From positions 7,328,205 through 7,392,204 of the forward strand of contig OX422187.1 in assembly GCA_949130485.1 (NCBI GenBank): a stretch of 64,000 nucleotides of DNA, given 5' to 3'. How positions within the stretch are numbered: position 1 is the stretch's first letter; each line of letters starts with the position of its first letter. This stretch comes from Agelas oroides. Taxonomy: Eukaryota > Porifera > Demospongiae > Agelasida > Agelasidae. Below, piece after piece: positions 23,701-38,700 of the stretch. A model generated the notes under the pieces. It did not search any database, was not told the DNA's origin, and saw only the letters and a program-made list of their open reading frames with translations. The position numbers and the translations under genes were made by a program.

Positions 23701-26700
23701 TCGGCGACCTGAAGCGAAGACGACTGACGTTGAAGCACGCATGGCAACTTAATCGTGGTTTGTACAGCTACAGACCTTCAGCAGCAGGTTGCTCACAACG
23801 GTGTAAATTATTATGGACGATGGTTGAAGTCGCTTCGGGTAAAGTTCGTGCATGAACGGCACTCATATACGCCGGAGACTCAGCTCATGATTTGAGCATG
23901 AAGCTTAGTCCATGCATGTGTAGCTACAGTAGCTGCCCTGGCTGGAGAAATGACTGGCATATGCATCAAACATTTATCTTGGTCCCTGGCACTGTTAAGC
24001 ATTATGATTGTTTCTAGCCCGTTACTATGTGGTTGCTATGTAATAGAGTGCATTATATTTCAGATAAAGCCTTGTAGTTTGTATCCCGTGGGCATCAAGT
24101 ACAGGTAACTTTATTTGCCTGGAGTTACGCAGAAATATACATATTTTTATGTGCATTCTCAACCGCTCACCATTGCGATAACACAGAATGGGTCGACGAC
24201 AGCGATAGCCAGTCCGAGAACAAGCCGCGTGGACAAGCCCCAACGGGCCAAAAGAGACGAAAATCAAACCGGTAACGCTGTGTGCTCATGTTGCTACGCT
24301 CTGTGCTCACAGTTGCTATGAAGCTAGCTTTGAAGCTTGTTTCGTGGACATAGAATGCCTTGAGAAACATAATTTGTCAACAGCGCTGTTGGAAAACAGC
24401 AGAAAGCATCACGGCATAACCGTCAATTCTCATAAGGCTTCGCCACTTGGGCCCGTTTCCGGACTGGCTGTCGTCGCCCATCGCAGTGTTGAAAGTCGCA
24501 GCTACGACAAAACTGGTTGTTACTACAAGTAACTGAGTACTACCGTACCTGTAAGCTAACTAGACTACTAGTGCAACCTTCGAAAAACAGCTGCGTTCAC
24601 AAATAAACACACCGCTGACATAGCAACACATTGAAGCGCATGCGCAAACGGGCTAGAAGCCAGTTATTAACCGCACCCTTGGGCTTTAGTTGATATATAA
24701 TCAACACCGCCCTCGGGTGGTGTTGATTATATATCTACTAAAGCCCTCGTGAGTGGTTAATAACTATAACGTATATTATGCATAACATGTCTTTTTATTT
24801 GACTTTTTTTTTTTAAAAAAGCACTTTTAAAGCCCCCTGTGAATGGTGAATGGATGTGCATGTAGGAGGATGCTTGACTTGATGTATTACATCAGTGATA
24901 TAACACTGTTCCTGTATCAGCTTGCTCAGGCTCGCCACCACAATGTTCTACATTTTCTAGTTAATACCTTTTAGTACGGCCTTTATTAGTTGATCAAACT
25001 ACAACTAACCAATTTGTTTTTGCTAAACTGTAACTAAACTAAACTGAAACATATCCAAGAAGAAACCATAGCTATACTAAAACAGAAAACAACCTTTTTC
25101 CACTGAATCAATAGTGCAGATTCAGGGTCTTTTGTAATGGCATATAGTGGCATATCTTGTTTTTAGAAGTAATTGTACCTCTTCAAGAATGGCATAAATG
25201 AAACAAATACTGAATTGAAATTTTTTTGCCATTTGAATATTTTCCATTTGAATATTTGCTTCCTAACAGTGTTATGAATGTTTGATGCACAGTAGGTGCC
25301 AATAAAAACCTTTCATTTTCGGGCAACTTTTATGCATTAATGTTTTCTGATTCAGCAGTTATTGTCATTCAAACATAGTGGCTAATTGCTACCAAGGGAG
25401 CATCGACTTGGTGACGAGAGGGCATGCAACTTCCTGTAGTCTATGTATAGACGGCATAGTGCTGAGTGTTACTAAGAATAACGTTTCCGGTTGAGCACGT
25501 GAAAAATCTTGTATGGTAACAATTCTGACATTCAACGGAATAGCAAGCTCCCTCACAGTCTCGTGCCCAGACCCCACCCTCTCACAAGGAAAGGGATCTG
25601 GCTACTGCTTTCTTGGTTGTGCCGAATCAGCAGTCTCAATTTCAAACAAGTCTATAATTACATGTATCATTGGCTAACAAGCTTGCATGACATTGCACAT
25701 TAATTTGTTCAGAACTGAAACTGCTGACTCTGCACAACTAAGAAAGCACTCAATAGTCACCAGACCCTTTTCCTCATGAGAGGGTTCGGTCTGGGCATGA
25801 GACTTAGGTCTCTCAAGGCAACAGTGCTTTGCCAGCATTTTGATCGGATGCTATATGTAGTCAGAACTAAATAGTGTTCTAGTACTGTCTGTATCAGTTG
25901 TCTGCTTGTTCTTTCCCCCATAGGTTGGATAATTTGTCAATCAGTGAATCAGTAAGCCCGCAATTATGCACTCACTATTTTTATAACATAAAAAAAATTT
26001 ACTTGGGCAATGATGCTACAGATCTCTAGTAAGCCATGGCAGCTACATGTAACTTTGGCCAAGGAGTGCCTTTTTTGATGTCTCTCTCCTTCTAATTTCC
26101 TCAGATTTCTCCTCTCTATTCCCGAGGTTCCACAAGTATTCATGATGTGAGTTGTTTGTTACATGTATGCATCCATTGTGAAGTGAGTTAGCCCATTGCT
26201 ATGTATGTGTAACATAGTACACTGTATTTGAGATGAAGTGTTTGCTTTGGGAGTAAAGTACAGGTTATGTGATAGTAAATTTGGTTACTGTCCAATGAGG
26301 TGCTGCTACACTTTTTCCACTAAAAACAGTGAAAAAAGTTGAATCGCATTTCATTGTGAAATATCAGTATAATCACATTGTAGTGCATTACACTTGTATA
26401 CAGTTATGAATAGCTATAAGGTTAATATGTTGGAAATTTATGTACATTCAAATATTGTGACAATTGGATGGATGATGACGGTGATAGCTAGTCTGAAAAT
26501 GAGCGAGTGTGGACTAGCCTCGTTCCCAGGCTCTTGTGTTACCTGCTGAAAGGCTGCACTGCAGAATTATTACACTACCTGTGAGACACCTTCGGGCAGT
26601 TTTGAAGTCACAAACAATATCGCTTTGATGGTAACTGTCTGAATTGGTTCGTTGAAGACAATCGGTAGACTTCAGAGGGAAAGATTGCATCAGTCACGTG

Positions 26701-29700
26701 CCATAGCATTTAGCTGGAACGGACAGACGCATGGATAATATCTGTAAGCGAATAGCTTATTGCCTTCATTACTCCTTTGTCATTGTCCACACAGAGTGTG
26801 GTTACTGGCAGGCGTCTTTCATACGGGAGAAGGGCATGTCTCGTTGACATTAGTGTAGTGGAGTAGAACTGAGCATGCGCAAACAGTGTGTACCAGGCTC
26901 TTTTTTCTCCCCCCACGCACGAGTGCCTGGGAATGAGGCTAAGTGTGGACAAGCCCCAAGTGGATAATAACACAGGCTTCTAGCGTTTGCTACAGATTTG
27001 TGCTGATGGTTGCTATATACCAAGCTAGCTTTGTGGTCTATTCTGTGGACTTAGAAGGCACCAGTCTTCACAGCTAAAAACCCTAGTGTAAACTGTCCTC
27101 CCGAAAAGCGTTTTGCCAGCTGCATTCAAGTCAAAATTTTGCATACTGACAGCAGATTGTTAGTTCAATTCTCACCCTGGGAAAGAACTTGTTCTGGCCA
27201 TTCTTCGGGTCTCAAAGTTGACCCAAAAATTATCACATATGTACCACGTAAATAGCCCCATTCCCAGGCTCCTCTCCCAGCTTTAATGTTACAGGAGCCT
27301 ACTACATCAATACAATGCCATGCATACGCCAGTTAAAAATCCACCTATTTGTACAAGATGGTGTTCTCTTGTGGGCAAACTAGTATACTAGTATATAATG
27401 CAAAGCCTGTGCACACTGGTTATTCATCAAAGATGAAGACAGTCTCCCTACAGAGAGAAATAAGTCAACAGAAGCAAGGTTAAAGCACATCATTATAATA
27501 TTGCAAAGCATCAGTGGCAGTGTTGCAACTCTGGCTGGTCCAGTTTTGGCTAGATGACTTTCCCGCAAAGGCTTTATAAAAGGCTTGCCAAGCTACCAAT
27601 GGTGGCAAGAGGGCATGCAACTGACATATCCTAATAATTATGTGAAATAACATCTTTATTAATATTGACCCTAGCCTCATTCCCAGGCTGTGTGGGAGGA
27701 GAGAAACAGTCCAGTATTGACTGTTTGTGCATACGCAATCATTCCCAGAATCTGTTGACGTTTTGAAATTGTCAGTAAAATCAATACATATACGTCCGAT
27801 ATATTTCTGTATCATTGAAAGATGGCGACTTGGCGTCTTACAGCAGGTGAACTGAATTTGGTTGTATTTAGCGTAACGGAGTAACATGCAGGCTACCAGC
27901 AGAACTTCACAAGGTGTGCCAGTCTACACCACGAAACTAGAAATCCAGAGTTAGTATAAGTACTAAAGAATGATATAAAATTTGCTACATAACAGAGGTA
28001 ATTACATACTCTTTCCTTAAGTAAAGTGCACTGGCAACTACATAGCAAATGGTTAGAATAGCTTTGCAAAACTATACAGAGAGAACCTAGCTACACAGGA
28101 TTTTCATGTCAACCCTACCGATTTTCACCTGACATCAAGTTAGCTTATTTCCGTAATTTCTTCCTGCCCTTGAATTACCCCGCATGCATGTGCCTGCTTG
28201 AGCTAAAGAAAATTAACCCTGCCTTCGAATAGTTCCCGCACGGTAATGAAATTCAAAAGACTGGAGGGGTGGTTGCGGATGCTGCAGCAGCGATCTCGGC
28301 TGAGACAACCACGCTCATTGCTGGCAATGAGGACGACTTGGACGGGTCAGATCCCTTTGCTAATGATTAAGACTTTGAGGATGACGAAACTGTCATTGAC
28401 GATAACTAGCTAGGTTGTGTAACTAACGCTATTTTAAAATGTCACAATAGTGTTTGTCACTTGCTAAATCACCAAGGCTAGCTGAAGGTCTGTACTCACA
28501 CACTGTACTGCACTGTACATACCTACTACTTGTACCGTACCATGACTGAGGTCAGTCACGTGCCTTTCTTGGGTGTGCACGTGCACACGATCGATGGTGC
28601 ACATGCGTGATCGGAGCGCACGCTGGACTAGGCTGAAGCTGCGCTCGTATTGTACCCGCGGATACGTACAGTCTGAAATTAATAGTACCCGCAGGAAATA
28701 ATCAGGGAAATATGATATGTCACTGCACATAGCCAGTAGTACCAGGCCTTTCTGGTGTATAAGCTGGGGTGAAAGTCTGGGGCATGAGGCCTACAGAAGG
28801 TTTGAGGCATCCACCATTCATAGTCTAATAGAATAGGGGGGTGCAAGGTGAGTGCTGCACAACCTGGCCAGGTCAAACTGCTTCAATATTACAAGTTTTT
28901 TGAGTCCCAAGTACACACAAAAGTATGTTAGGGAACAACTTACTATTCACTTGGTAGAAAGTTGCACCAAAGGACAACATCCACAGCAAAAATCGTCATC
29001 TCTGCTAATGGCGAATCGCTGTTCTGGAGGCGATCGTGTCCCTCATTCTGGACCAGCAAAATGGAGGATACCTCGAAGATGACGCGATTTCTCTACTGTC
29101 CCAAGGCGTAAGAATACCGGACTTGTTCAGTTACATAGTACAGTCCTTGCTCTGCCTCCAAGACCCAATCAACTGCTGCGTGCTCATACACGAGCAACTC
29201 CAGCTGCCCTCAAACGAAGTGCTCCAAATGGAGTTTGCCATGTGTCGGTGAATTCATGACGTATTCGTGTTTACGCCAAAAATTAAAAATGACCACTCCT
29301 ATTGCACTTCCTGTCGCTGGCGAAACGGCTGTAGGGCTTTACCTGTTGTTTACCAGACATTGGCACATGTCAAAATCTCCCAGGGCTTTTCCCTTTGTAT
29401 TTGCATGCTGGAAGGGATCAAATACTGTATGTGGCCAAGGCCTGGGGGTGAGGCTAGACGAACGATGCGTGTTGTGCATGGTATTTTGTATACAAAAGTC
29501 AGCCTGAGTAGCTGCCTAGGCAAGAAAACTGAGTTCATTATGAGGATCTCTTCATTCTAATAATTTTTGTGTGCTGTCTCCTCTAAGGCCTTAGCGTTAA
29601 TCTTTCACAAAAAGTGGACTGACAAACCAACTATGTAGCTACATGCATGTGCTGTGGTCTAGTAAGCACTTGAGAAGGCAAAACATTGTTGCTTTGCATT

Positions 29701-32700
29701 GCTCAAGCTTGCCCACATTTTTCTATTTATGGTATGTTTTCTTTGTGAATTTGACATCACTCTGCCCACCATGCTTGCTTCCTCTGCTGCAGTCATATCA
29801 ATCATGATTACACAGGCATATGTAAGGCTTTTCTTTACTGTACGTAGCAGCACCTGCAACTGTTTACTTAGCTAATGTGTATATAAAGACAGTACGCCCA
29901 GTGTTTACTAAGATTCTTGGCAGTGATGATCGAGAGAGCTGAAACAGTTTGTCAGTGTGATAGAGAGGCTAAGCTGTAGCAGAGTGTTATTATTGTGAAT
30001 GTGTGCTGACACTTCTGCTTGTAAACTAGGAGAAAAACCTGCTGATATTTTTTTGCTGTGATATCTGGTTCTCTGTGTTGGAAGCTGACCTTGACCACAG
30101 GGGATGTTCTGTTTGTGTGATGGCAGCTTTGGTTCAGGACATGCCAAGGACTGAGAACACCTGGGGGTTTGTTGGTACATGTAAAACTATGGAAGATGTT
30201 GAGACAGTCTCTCTGCTGAAAACTTGCACCGATACAGAGTATCCTTCTGCTAAGCAGGCCCAGAATGTCGACCCTTTCAATTGCCATCATCCTGTCCTGC
30301 CCACCCGTCAACTCAGTATAGGATCTATAGACATTCTGCTTGTGAAGGTAGCAAAGTAGTTAAATTCATACTGCTGCAAATCTAAACTCCACCCCAATGA
30401 CCCACACGTAGCTCTAACCTTTAAGTGAGCTGCTAGGTATAAGAACTTAGAGTATAATGACCTGACCTGTGTTAAGGTTTTGGCCATTTAACACAGTGCT
30501 TATGATACAAGAATGGTGAAAACTGTTATCATAAGCACTGCTAACACCACTTTACGTGACATGTCACTAACCACAGATTGGATCTCTATTGCTACTTCTT
30601 CGTTATTTATTTATATGAATCCCCCCCCCCCCCCCCCCTCCCCCCTTACATCTTGGGAAGTAATTCTGCTCTCCCACTGCCTGGTACTGTATCTTCTCTC
30701 ATAGCCATTGGTTAATTTTACTAAGCTAGACCTTTCCTTGCAGGCATAAACAAAGTGCGCTTTGCATAGAGTTAGTGTGTCACACTTTGCCAATGTTACA
30801 TGATGTCATATCGAGCCTTCTTACAGAGTAAAATACAGTGCAATGTTATGTGTACCTGGATACCAGATATCTCAACACAACTTGGCTAGCTATGCCTGCT
30901 TTTTCATTTAATGTAATTTAGTTTCTATCAAGACAACAACTAGCCTTGCTTTGTGAAAAAGAGCCTGGTACATACTGTTTGCTCATGCTCAAACCCTCCC
31001 CCCAAGATTTTTTCTGCTACATTGCAGTGTGAAAGATGTCTGCTACTGACTATGCTGTAGCCTCGTACCCCGTTTTTCTGCATGGGGAGGAGCCTGGGTA
31101 CGAGGCTACTATACTGTGTGTAGAGAATGACAAGGATGTGATGCAAGCACTTGGCTCTTTGCTTGCATGAATCTCTACATGTACGTGTTTGTTCATTCCA
31201 GGTAAATACTATGAGATGTAATCTTTCCCTTTTAAAGTTCACTGTTGCCTCAAATGAAACAATGCAGACTGTTACTGCTAACACAATATCATGTCTGACT
31301 TGTCCCTGTAGTGTGACCTTTCAAAGTGGCCATAATTTTAATATAGTAGAGTTTTATGCACGTTACCAGCAGAACTTGACCTATGCAGAAGCAGTGTGTA
31401 CCAGGTTCTCTTTTCTTCTGCACGAGAGCCTAGGAAAGAGGCTCCGAAACTCCTGACTATCCTTCTAGCAAATGTATGACTGTCTGTTGTTGTTACACTG
31501 TTGGAATAGGCATGTGTACTGTTTGGTAACTATTCAGTGTAGATCGCCCACATTGATACAGTAATCAGGAAGTACACTCGTGTTGAGTGGGTTGACACAG
31601 AGTAGCACTCCGAGTAGCAAGGGCTGTTATTGCACTCACTCTGTATGGCCGAAATTTCAGTGTTGTTCACTGGAGAGCAACCCCTTACAGGACAGAGTTG
31701 TGTACTACATCATGTAGTTGTAGCATGTACGTATGAAGCCAATGTGCAGTGACAAAGATCACCACTCGTATTTTGGATGTGTAAGCTGCTGGTGGGTGTG
31801 ATTGCTGGTATGTGAAACTTGATTGGGCTCCACAGAATTGAGATTTTGTTCCACTACCTACTATGGGTTCACTGGCTGGCCAGCACTGTGTTGGGGATTC
31901 AGTGGCTGTTCAGTAGTGTTGTTGGTTTTATGACATGCTAGTCAAAACTGTGTTGGAGGATTACTGGCCAGTCAGTAGCATGTACCATGGGACTATTACA
32001 TAGCATATAATGATTGAGAAAGTTGCTATGTAGTAGTGCACACTGGCTAGCTAGTAGTTATGTAGCAACTGGAGTAGCTACGTACATAGTAGTGTTTTGC
32101 AGGATTGAACATAATTGAGGCTGTCTTTGTACTTTCCATTTAGGGATAAGCCACAAACTTTGGCTCAATGTTTTTGTTGTCAGCACTTATGGCAACATTG
32201 AATTTCTGTGAAGTTTTTATCTAGGCGGCAGTGTTGATGTTTCAATGTCAGGAATAACACTAGCTGACACCTGTTGTGAGAGAACTAGCAGAGAGTAGTT
32301 ATGTGGACAAGCCAGGCTGCTCACTAATCATCAAGGGTGGATAAGTGACAGATGCTCACAAGGTGGCAATGCTAGCTTCAAGCTTTTGGGTTGCATATTA
32401 GGACGACAGAAGTTGTTGTGTGGTAGCTGCATGATTGCATATGGTCGTGTGCCTCAGGTAATGCCTTACTACTCAATACGCAACCTGGGAAGTCAGCAGT
32501 GTCCTCCTTGGCAGCCCTTGCTCAGACTCACCCCAAAGCAGCTCCATGGTACTTTCTATTTGGATACAAGCCACAAACTTTGTCAATGAGAACAGCTACT
32601 TCCTGTACAGTCATTTCTACATGGGTATAACCACAAGTACATAAGTACACAAGCATGGTGTAGGAAAGCTACCATTCAGTGTTTACTTAATGCTGAAAAG

Positions 32701-35700
32701 ACCTTTAAAAAACTAGTGTGAGGATTAAGTTAATAACCATGTAACCACTGATGTAATCCAACTTTGGCTGCATGTTATCAGTTGGCATAGGAAGATAGGT
32801 TCTATGCTAGCGGAAAGGGTGGGATAGGGGGAGGGGGGAAGGTTTAGGCATGGGGAGCTATGCACATGGTAGCTGTCTTGGCTCGCTGTCAGGCATAGAA
32901 AATGCTTCTCTCACTTTGTAGGGGCTCCATTTCTGGTGCTGTAAGCAGTTTTCGGTCAGGACAAGTGTTCATTGGTTGAGGAGCCCAGAATGAGTAGGTG
33001 TGGTAAAAGTCATGAACCTGCCCAGAATGGATGAAAGGAACTTTGGTTCGTGTTTTCTGTGCTAGCTCCCAGCAAAAATTGAAATACAGGTTAAAAATGA
33101 TAGCCATAGTCTGAAAACTTGAAGAGAATAGAGTACTGAACCGGGCTGGATCTCTCAGCTATAACATGAAACCATTCTTTCTACACTAAACAAGGGGGGG
33201 TTTCTTCCATGTAAACTGGTTTTCTAAGATGTTCATTACAGATGTATTCATGCAGGGCAGTTGGCTTGTACTTAGTTTTTTCTTTGACAACTGCACAAGT
33301 TTTAATCGTTGAAGCCCCTGACATTTATTGATAGGAGACCTGCTGTGTTGTTTAGTAAAGAGCTTATGTTTTTAGTTGTTAGTTTTTAGATTCGGAAAAT
33401 AATTTTTTAGTTTTAATTTACAGTTAATTTAGGTAGTTATAGTTTCGGCTACTAAACACCGTAATAAAGTTGTCGTTTCTTCTTGGATGTTTACTTTAGT
33501 TTAGTTATAGTTTCCAGTTCAGCCATTGACTTTAGTTTATGATGAACTGAAGACTATACTAAAAAGATATTTTGTTAAAACTGTAGTTGGCTGACTAAAA
33601 CACTGCTTGCTGATTAATGATGTGTGGAGTTGTTTCTTCCAATTTAACACACCACAGCAAATCTGGAATGATGAAATGGCCTGATACAGTAAAGTCTTAG
33701 TTTTCAGACTTCTGAAGTACTTGTTGATATGCTTGGCATGTTGTATATGGGCTCAACATGGGATGATTCATTAACTGTGTGAAATTCTTGTACAAATGTA
33801 GTGGGCTTATGTCAGGTAGTCTTGTATCAGTGTTTGTGGGGAATCCATAATGAGTCAATTTCCCAGATTACACATAACTAATGTACGTACACCAAACAAA
33901 CTGGGGAATGAGAAGCTAATACCATAAACTCGGGAGCATAAGTACTGGTGCTTCTATTTCAAAATTGCACATTTTTGCGGTACTGATCACATAGGGAACT
34001 TACAATCATGGGGTACCATACCACGGGGTTAAATATACAAAAATGCAACCGACGCGATGCCGCGGTACCAACAAAGCTGCTGCTAGAATAGACTGCTTGA
34101 GTAGTCTGCGCTTATGAACAGACCTACTGCCATGTACCATCAATCTTCGGCACTGCCGTTCACCAAAAACGGCCAGCATGTGACCAACCACCCAAAACAC
34201 TACACGCAGCTCGTCGCACGACGTCAGAGCAATCGCCGATTGTAGCCAGCTGCCGTGAAGTCAGTAACTCGCCATTGATGCCTGGGCTCCTGTATTGGAC
34301 AGCTATCTACGTTTAGTCTTTGATGAAACTCCTCCCACAAATCAGTCGGGCTGATGGGTACTACTATGGGTACTTATACACCCGAGTTTACGGTATAAAT
34401 TTACGGCCTACATGCTAATTTAGTGAACTTGTCAGAACTCACTGTTGGTCTTCCAAGAATCCCTTGCTATCTTGACAACCTTAACAGTTTTTGATCACTT
34501 AAGTTATGCGAAAACAGAGAAGGAAGGCCTGGTCCATTTTGTCACGTGAATTTTGTCAAGGTAGACACAGAGAGGGGTCGCTGACTGAAAGAATCCATTA
34601 GGCATGACATCGTTCAAGTGACCAGGCCTACTTAAGTGATCAAAAAATGGATGGTGGGAAGGCCTGGGAACATGACTAAACAAGTTGATTGTCTTGAGTG
34701 GAACGTGACCATGTAGAAATTTTGAGCCAGTGAGCACTGAAACAGCCACCAGTGTCTTTGAAATGGCGTTACAATACTCGTCTGTGGGTCCAGTAACCTT
34801 CAGAACGCTTGTAACACCATGTGCATGGTGCATGTGTGGATAAAACACAGTATTAACACACCCCACATTTAAACCCACGCATCAGGGAATGAAACAGAAG
34901 GCTTTTTGATGCCATTGCTACAGCTATGATTTTGTTGTGACTATTGCTATAGTTGACATCCTTTTCAGCTTTCAGCTACGTACATGTGTTTGCCAACAAT
35001 GTTGTTTCATTTGGGCTTAAAGAGGGATGAATTTGACCAATAATATTGTGGTCCATAGTTGCCTTCTCCATACACATTCAAGAATGTGTACAAACTTTGA
35101 GACAACAGTCACACTAATACAAACTGTAACAAGGACATTGTTTGTGTACTGTACAGCAAATGGGGAAAGAGCCTGGAATTTGCATGTGCACACATAATAT
35201 ATATGTGGTTTGCTGTGTGGTTTCAGGTTAAAGTTGAATGGCCCACCATAAGACAACTGAGTGTGTGTGTGTGCATTTATGTGTGTTTGCGCATATATGT
35301 GTGTCTACGTGTGTGTATGTGTGTGTGTATGTGTGCATGGGTGATGCTTTACCTTTTGCTGCAGGTACCGAAGACCAAGGAGGGCTATCTTCATAAAAAA
35401 GGAGGGTAAGTGTACATGGCTATTTGCTGTTAAGAATGTATTTGGGAATGATGATGTCCCAGGCATGCATGTAGAGAATATGGTGAGGAGAGCAAGGTGG
35501 CCTATTTTTTCAAGGTTTGCTTATGCATGGCGATTGCGAAGTATTGACAACAGTGGAGATCTGAGGTATATGTGTATTGATCCCACGAATGCACATATGG
35601 CAAACTATTACTGTTGGGAAGTACAGGCAGGGTTTGGGTGGTACTGAGTTTCCATCAACACGTTAGCCATCTCTCTAGTTACGAGTAGTGAAGAATAGTT

Positions 35701-38700
35701 CTGGACTAGCATTATTGAAAAGGTTTACGTTTGACTACTAGCTTTGCAAATTACGTTTGTTACACTGTGGTGCATCAAACATCAAAGGCTGATGTGGGAC
35801 AGTTTGCCACAGGTCATCACTGATGTAGCACGCTAGAAGGTACCATATACACCAGTTAGCGATGCCTTTGAACCACCCACATGTCAAGCTACAAGTCTTG
35901 GTTGTGGGTGGAATATGATCTTGCTAAGATGAGAGCACTGTCCTTACATGTATATGGCACTTTGTTGGGACATTGTCCTCCTCTCCCTTCCTACCTAGTT
36001 TTGCCACCAATTGTGTGTGTGTGTGTGTGTGTGCATGCATGTGTGTGTGTGTGTGTGTATGTGTGTGTGTGTGTGTACGTGTGTGTACGTGTGTGTGCAT
36101 GCATGCAGTTATTGCCCATGTGTTGAATAAATCGAGTGTTTGTGGCTAAACGTTGTAATAATTATAATGTCAATGTTGGTGAACACAATATGAAGATATT
36201 GACATTGGTTTGCATGTGCACAGTAATCATGCATTGTCAGTGCACCTCCTCTGTGTGGGGGTACATCATGTACAATGTATGCACTATAGTTGTACTTAAT
36301 GCCTTTTGTGATGGATAATCTGATCGCTACAAATGGCCACCCACTGTGTTGATCCTATCTTCGCCCTTCCTCCCTGACCTTGCAGAAGAAAGAGTGAGCG
36401 TCCCTGGGCAAAGCGGTGGGTCACCTTCAATGGCAGTGAACTCAAGTACTTCAAGATCAAGGGAAATAAGGTCTATTAACTTTTAATTTTCACATATTCT
36501 GGAAAAAGAGCAAGATTTTTTCCTCCAAATTTAGAACCACGCAAGTTTCCAGCACTTTTTAGATGATATAATTTGACTTTTGCCAGACATCATGCTTTAT
36601 GATGTCACTTGGCGCAGTGTACTTGAGAGGTACATATCCTCTACACCAGTGGAAAGGGTGGGACAGAGGGAGGTGAGTGGGTTTTGGCAAGCTCATTGCT
36701 GCCATTGTGGCTGGCTGATGAAAGTTCTTGGTCAGCACTGGATGGACTATGTATTTCTGTCTTTCTCTATGGAAGATTTTCTACGATATAGTACCTTACA
36801 GTGATGTTGGGTGCAGGTACCTATTATGTATGTAGCAACGTGTTCATACTATTATGGTAATTACTGGCCTCATCTTGAGGCTCTTCCCCACTGATTGATT
36901 TGTCACCTTCTGTTTGAGTGTAAGTTTGGCAAAAGTTGATACTGCCGTGTGTGTAGCATAATCATGTGCAAATGGTGAGTACTAGGCTTCTCTTCTTAGG
37001 GGGCTGGGAGCGAGTCCAGTCAACTTACAGGATAAGTAGATAGTTTGCTGTATTCCAAGGCCACTCCTATTTGAATGACGATTGTTCATGAACAACCTCT
37101 CTGTTACACGTCAGACAGTTGCGTCATATACTGGTAGCCCTCCATGATATATGTATGTGTATGTCACTGTATGTTGTATTCACCCACCAGGAGTCTGTGT
37201 ATGTCACTGTATGTTGTATTCACCCACCAGGAGTCTGAAGCACTAAACACTGTGAAGCTTGGAGAGATGATTGACATCAAGCAAGTCAGTGATGTGAGTA
37301 CTTGTACCATGTACGATGTGTGCAGTTGGTAAGAGCCACTGATCCAGCTGTTATTGGTGCACATTACAAGTGACTTCAAGTAAAACTAGTGTGTACGTAT
37401 GTATGTAATGCATTAGTACAAACTTTGTGAGTCGTTTAGCCGGCATGTTTTCTCATGCAATATGCGTGCATGTGGTGCTTGGGCAGGTGTACCATGATGT
37501 TAATATACAGCAGTGCATAGCTCATTGCAACTTGATTCTGATTGTATTTCATCTCGTTTGTAACTACAGCCAGAGAAGCAGCACCGGTTTGACCTGGTGG
37601 TTATCAACAGAGTTTTCCAGTTCTACTCAGAATCTGAGAGTGAGTGAGGTTATATGTGCTTGCACTGCAGCCAAATGTAATGCTGCAATTCGATTGTGTC
37701 TTTAAATTACTGAATCATTGTATAGCAAGTTTCTTTTGTAGAAGAAAACTTTCACAAATTGCTGGAAATAGATACTTGGAAGAAAAATTCACGGACTGAA
37801 TGAACCCACGTTCACCGTATCTGTTAATGTGTATCACAGACATGACTTGAGATGAAACCTATGCAGTGGAGTCTATCATGTGTCTATAGGGCTTTGCCAC
37901 TGAAAAAGAAGTAACATACACGACCTCTTAACTGCCTTTCTGGTGTTGCCGACTCTTTGCTTACAATGCAGTTCATACTAGATGGTACTGAAAGAGGTAG
38001 AACCATCAGTAGTGAATGTTCTTTCTTTGGTAGCATGGAATCAGTACATTAGTACTATGTATAGGTCATGACTAGAAATGTTGGTGTTCGGAGCGTCGGC
38101 TTTTCTTACAAAAGAAACTTGAAATTTGTGAGACGTTTTCTCCTGTGAAACAAACCCACTATGTAGTGCTTGTACACTATGAATCACTGTAATTATAGCA
38201 GGGTTCTCTGTATATACTATGTAGGAGCTTAAAGTTGATTAGCAGTTTTCTCAAGTTCAGCGGGTTGACACAGTCTATGATTGAAGTCTCAAGACACTGA
38301 AGAAGGCATTTTGCTTGAAAGTGGGTGTCTCGAGCTTGACAGGTTTATACAGTGTACCTACGTATAGTCCTCATTGGGAGATGGTCTTACCTGTGTGCAA
38401 GTTTACAGCTAAATTACTTATTCACTGAGCTATGAATTACACCTTTGAACACCAGTCACTGAACTCTGACAGTTTGTTGCTCAGCCAACGTGTGTGCTAC
38501 TGTACTTTCGTACTGTTTACGTATAATTCTAAGAAAAGCGCACTAGAACTGAAGTTGCTATTGTTAGAGCATAGCTATGTCCAGAGTTTAGACTGTATTG
38601 ACAAACAGCTCTTCATGTTGTCACACTTGGAGCTTTGTATATACATCTGAAGTGGCGAGGGGAACCAATTGTGATCATCTTACCCTCACAACTGCACATT

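Noticed and set aside
37191-37230. Exon 4 starting at the first duplicated acceptor
   Set aside because: It shifts the frame and stops after 15 codons, whereas the second acceptor keeps the PH1 fold.
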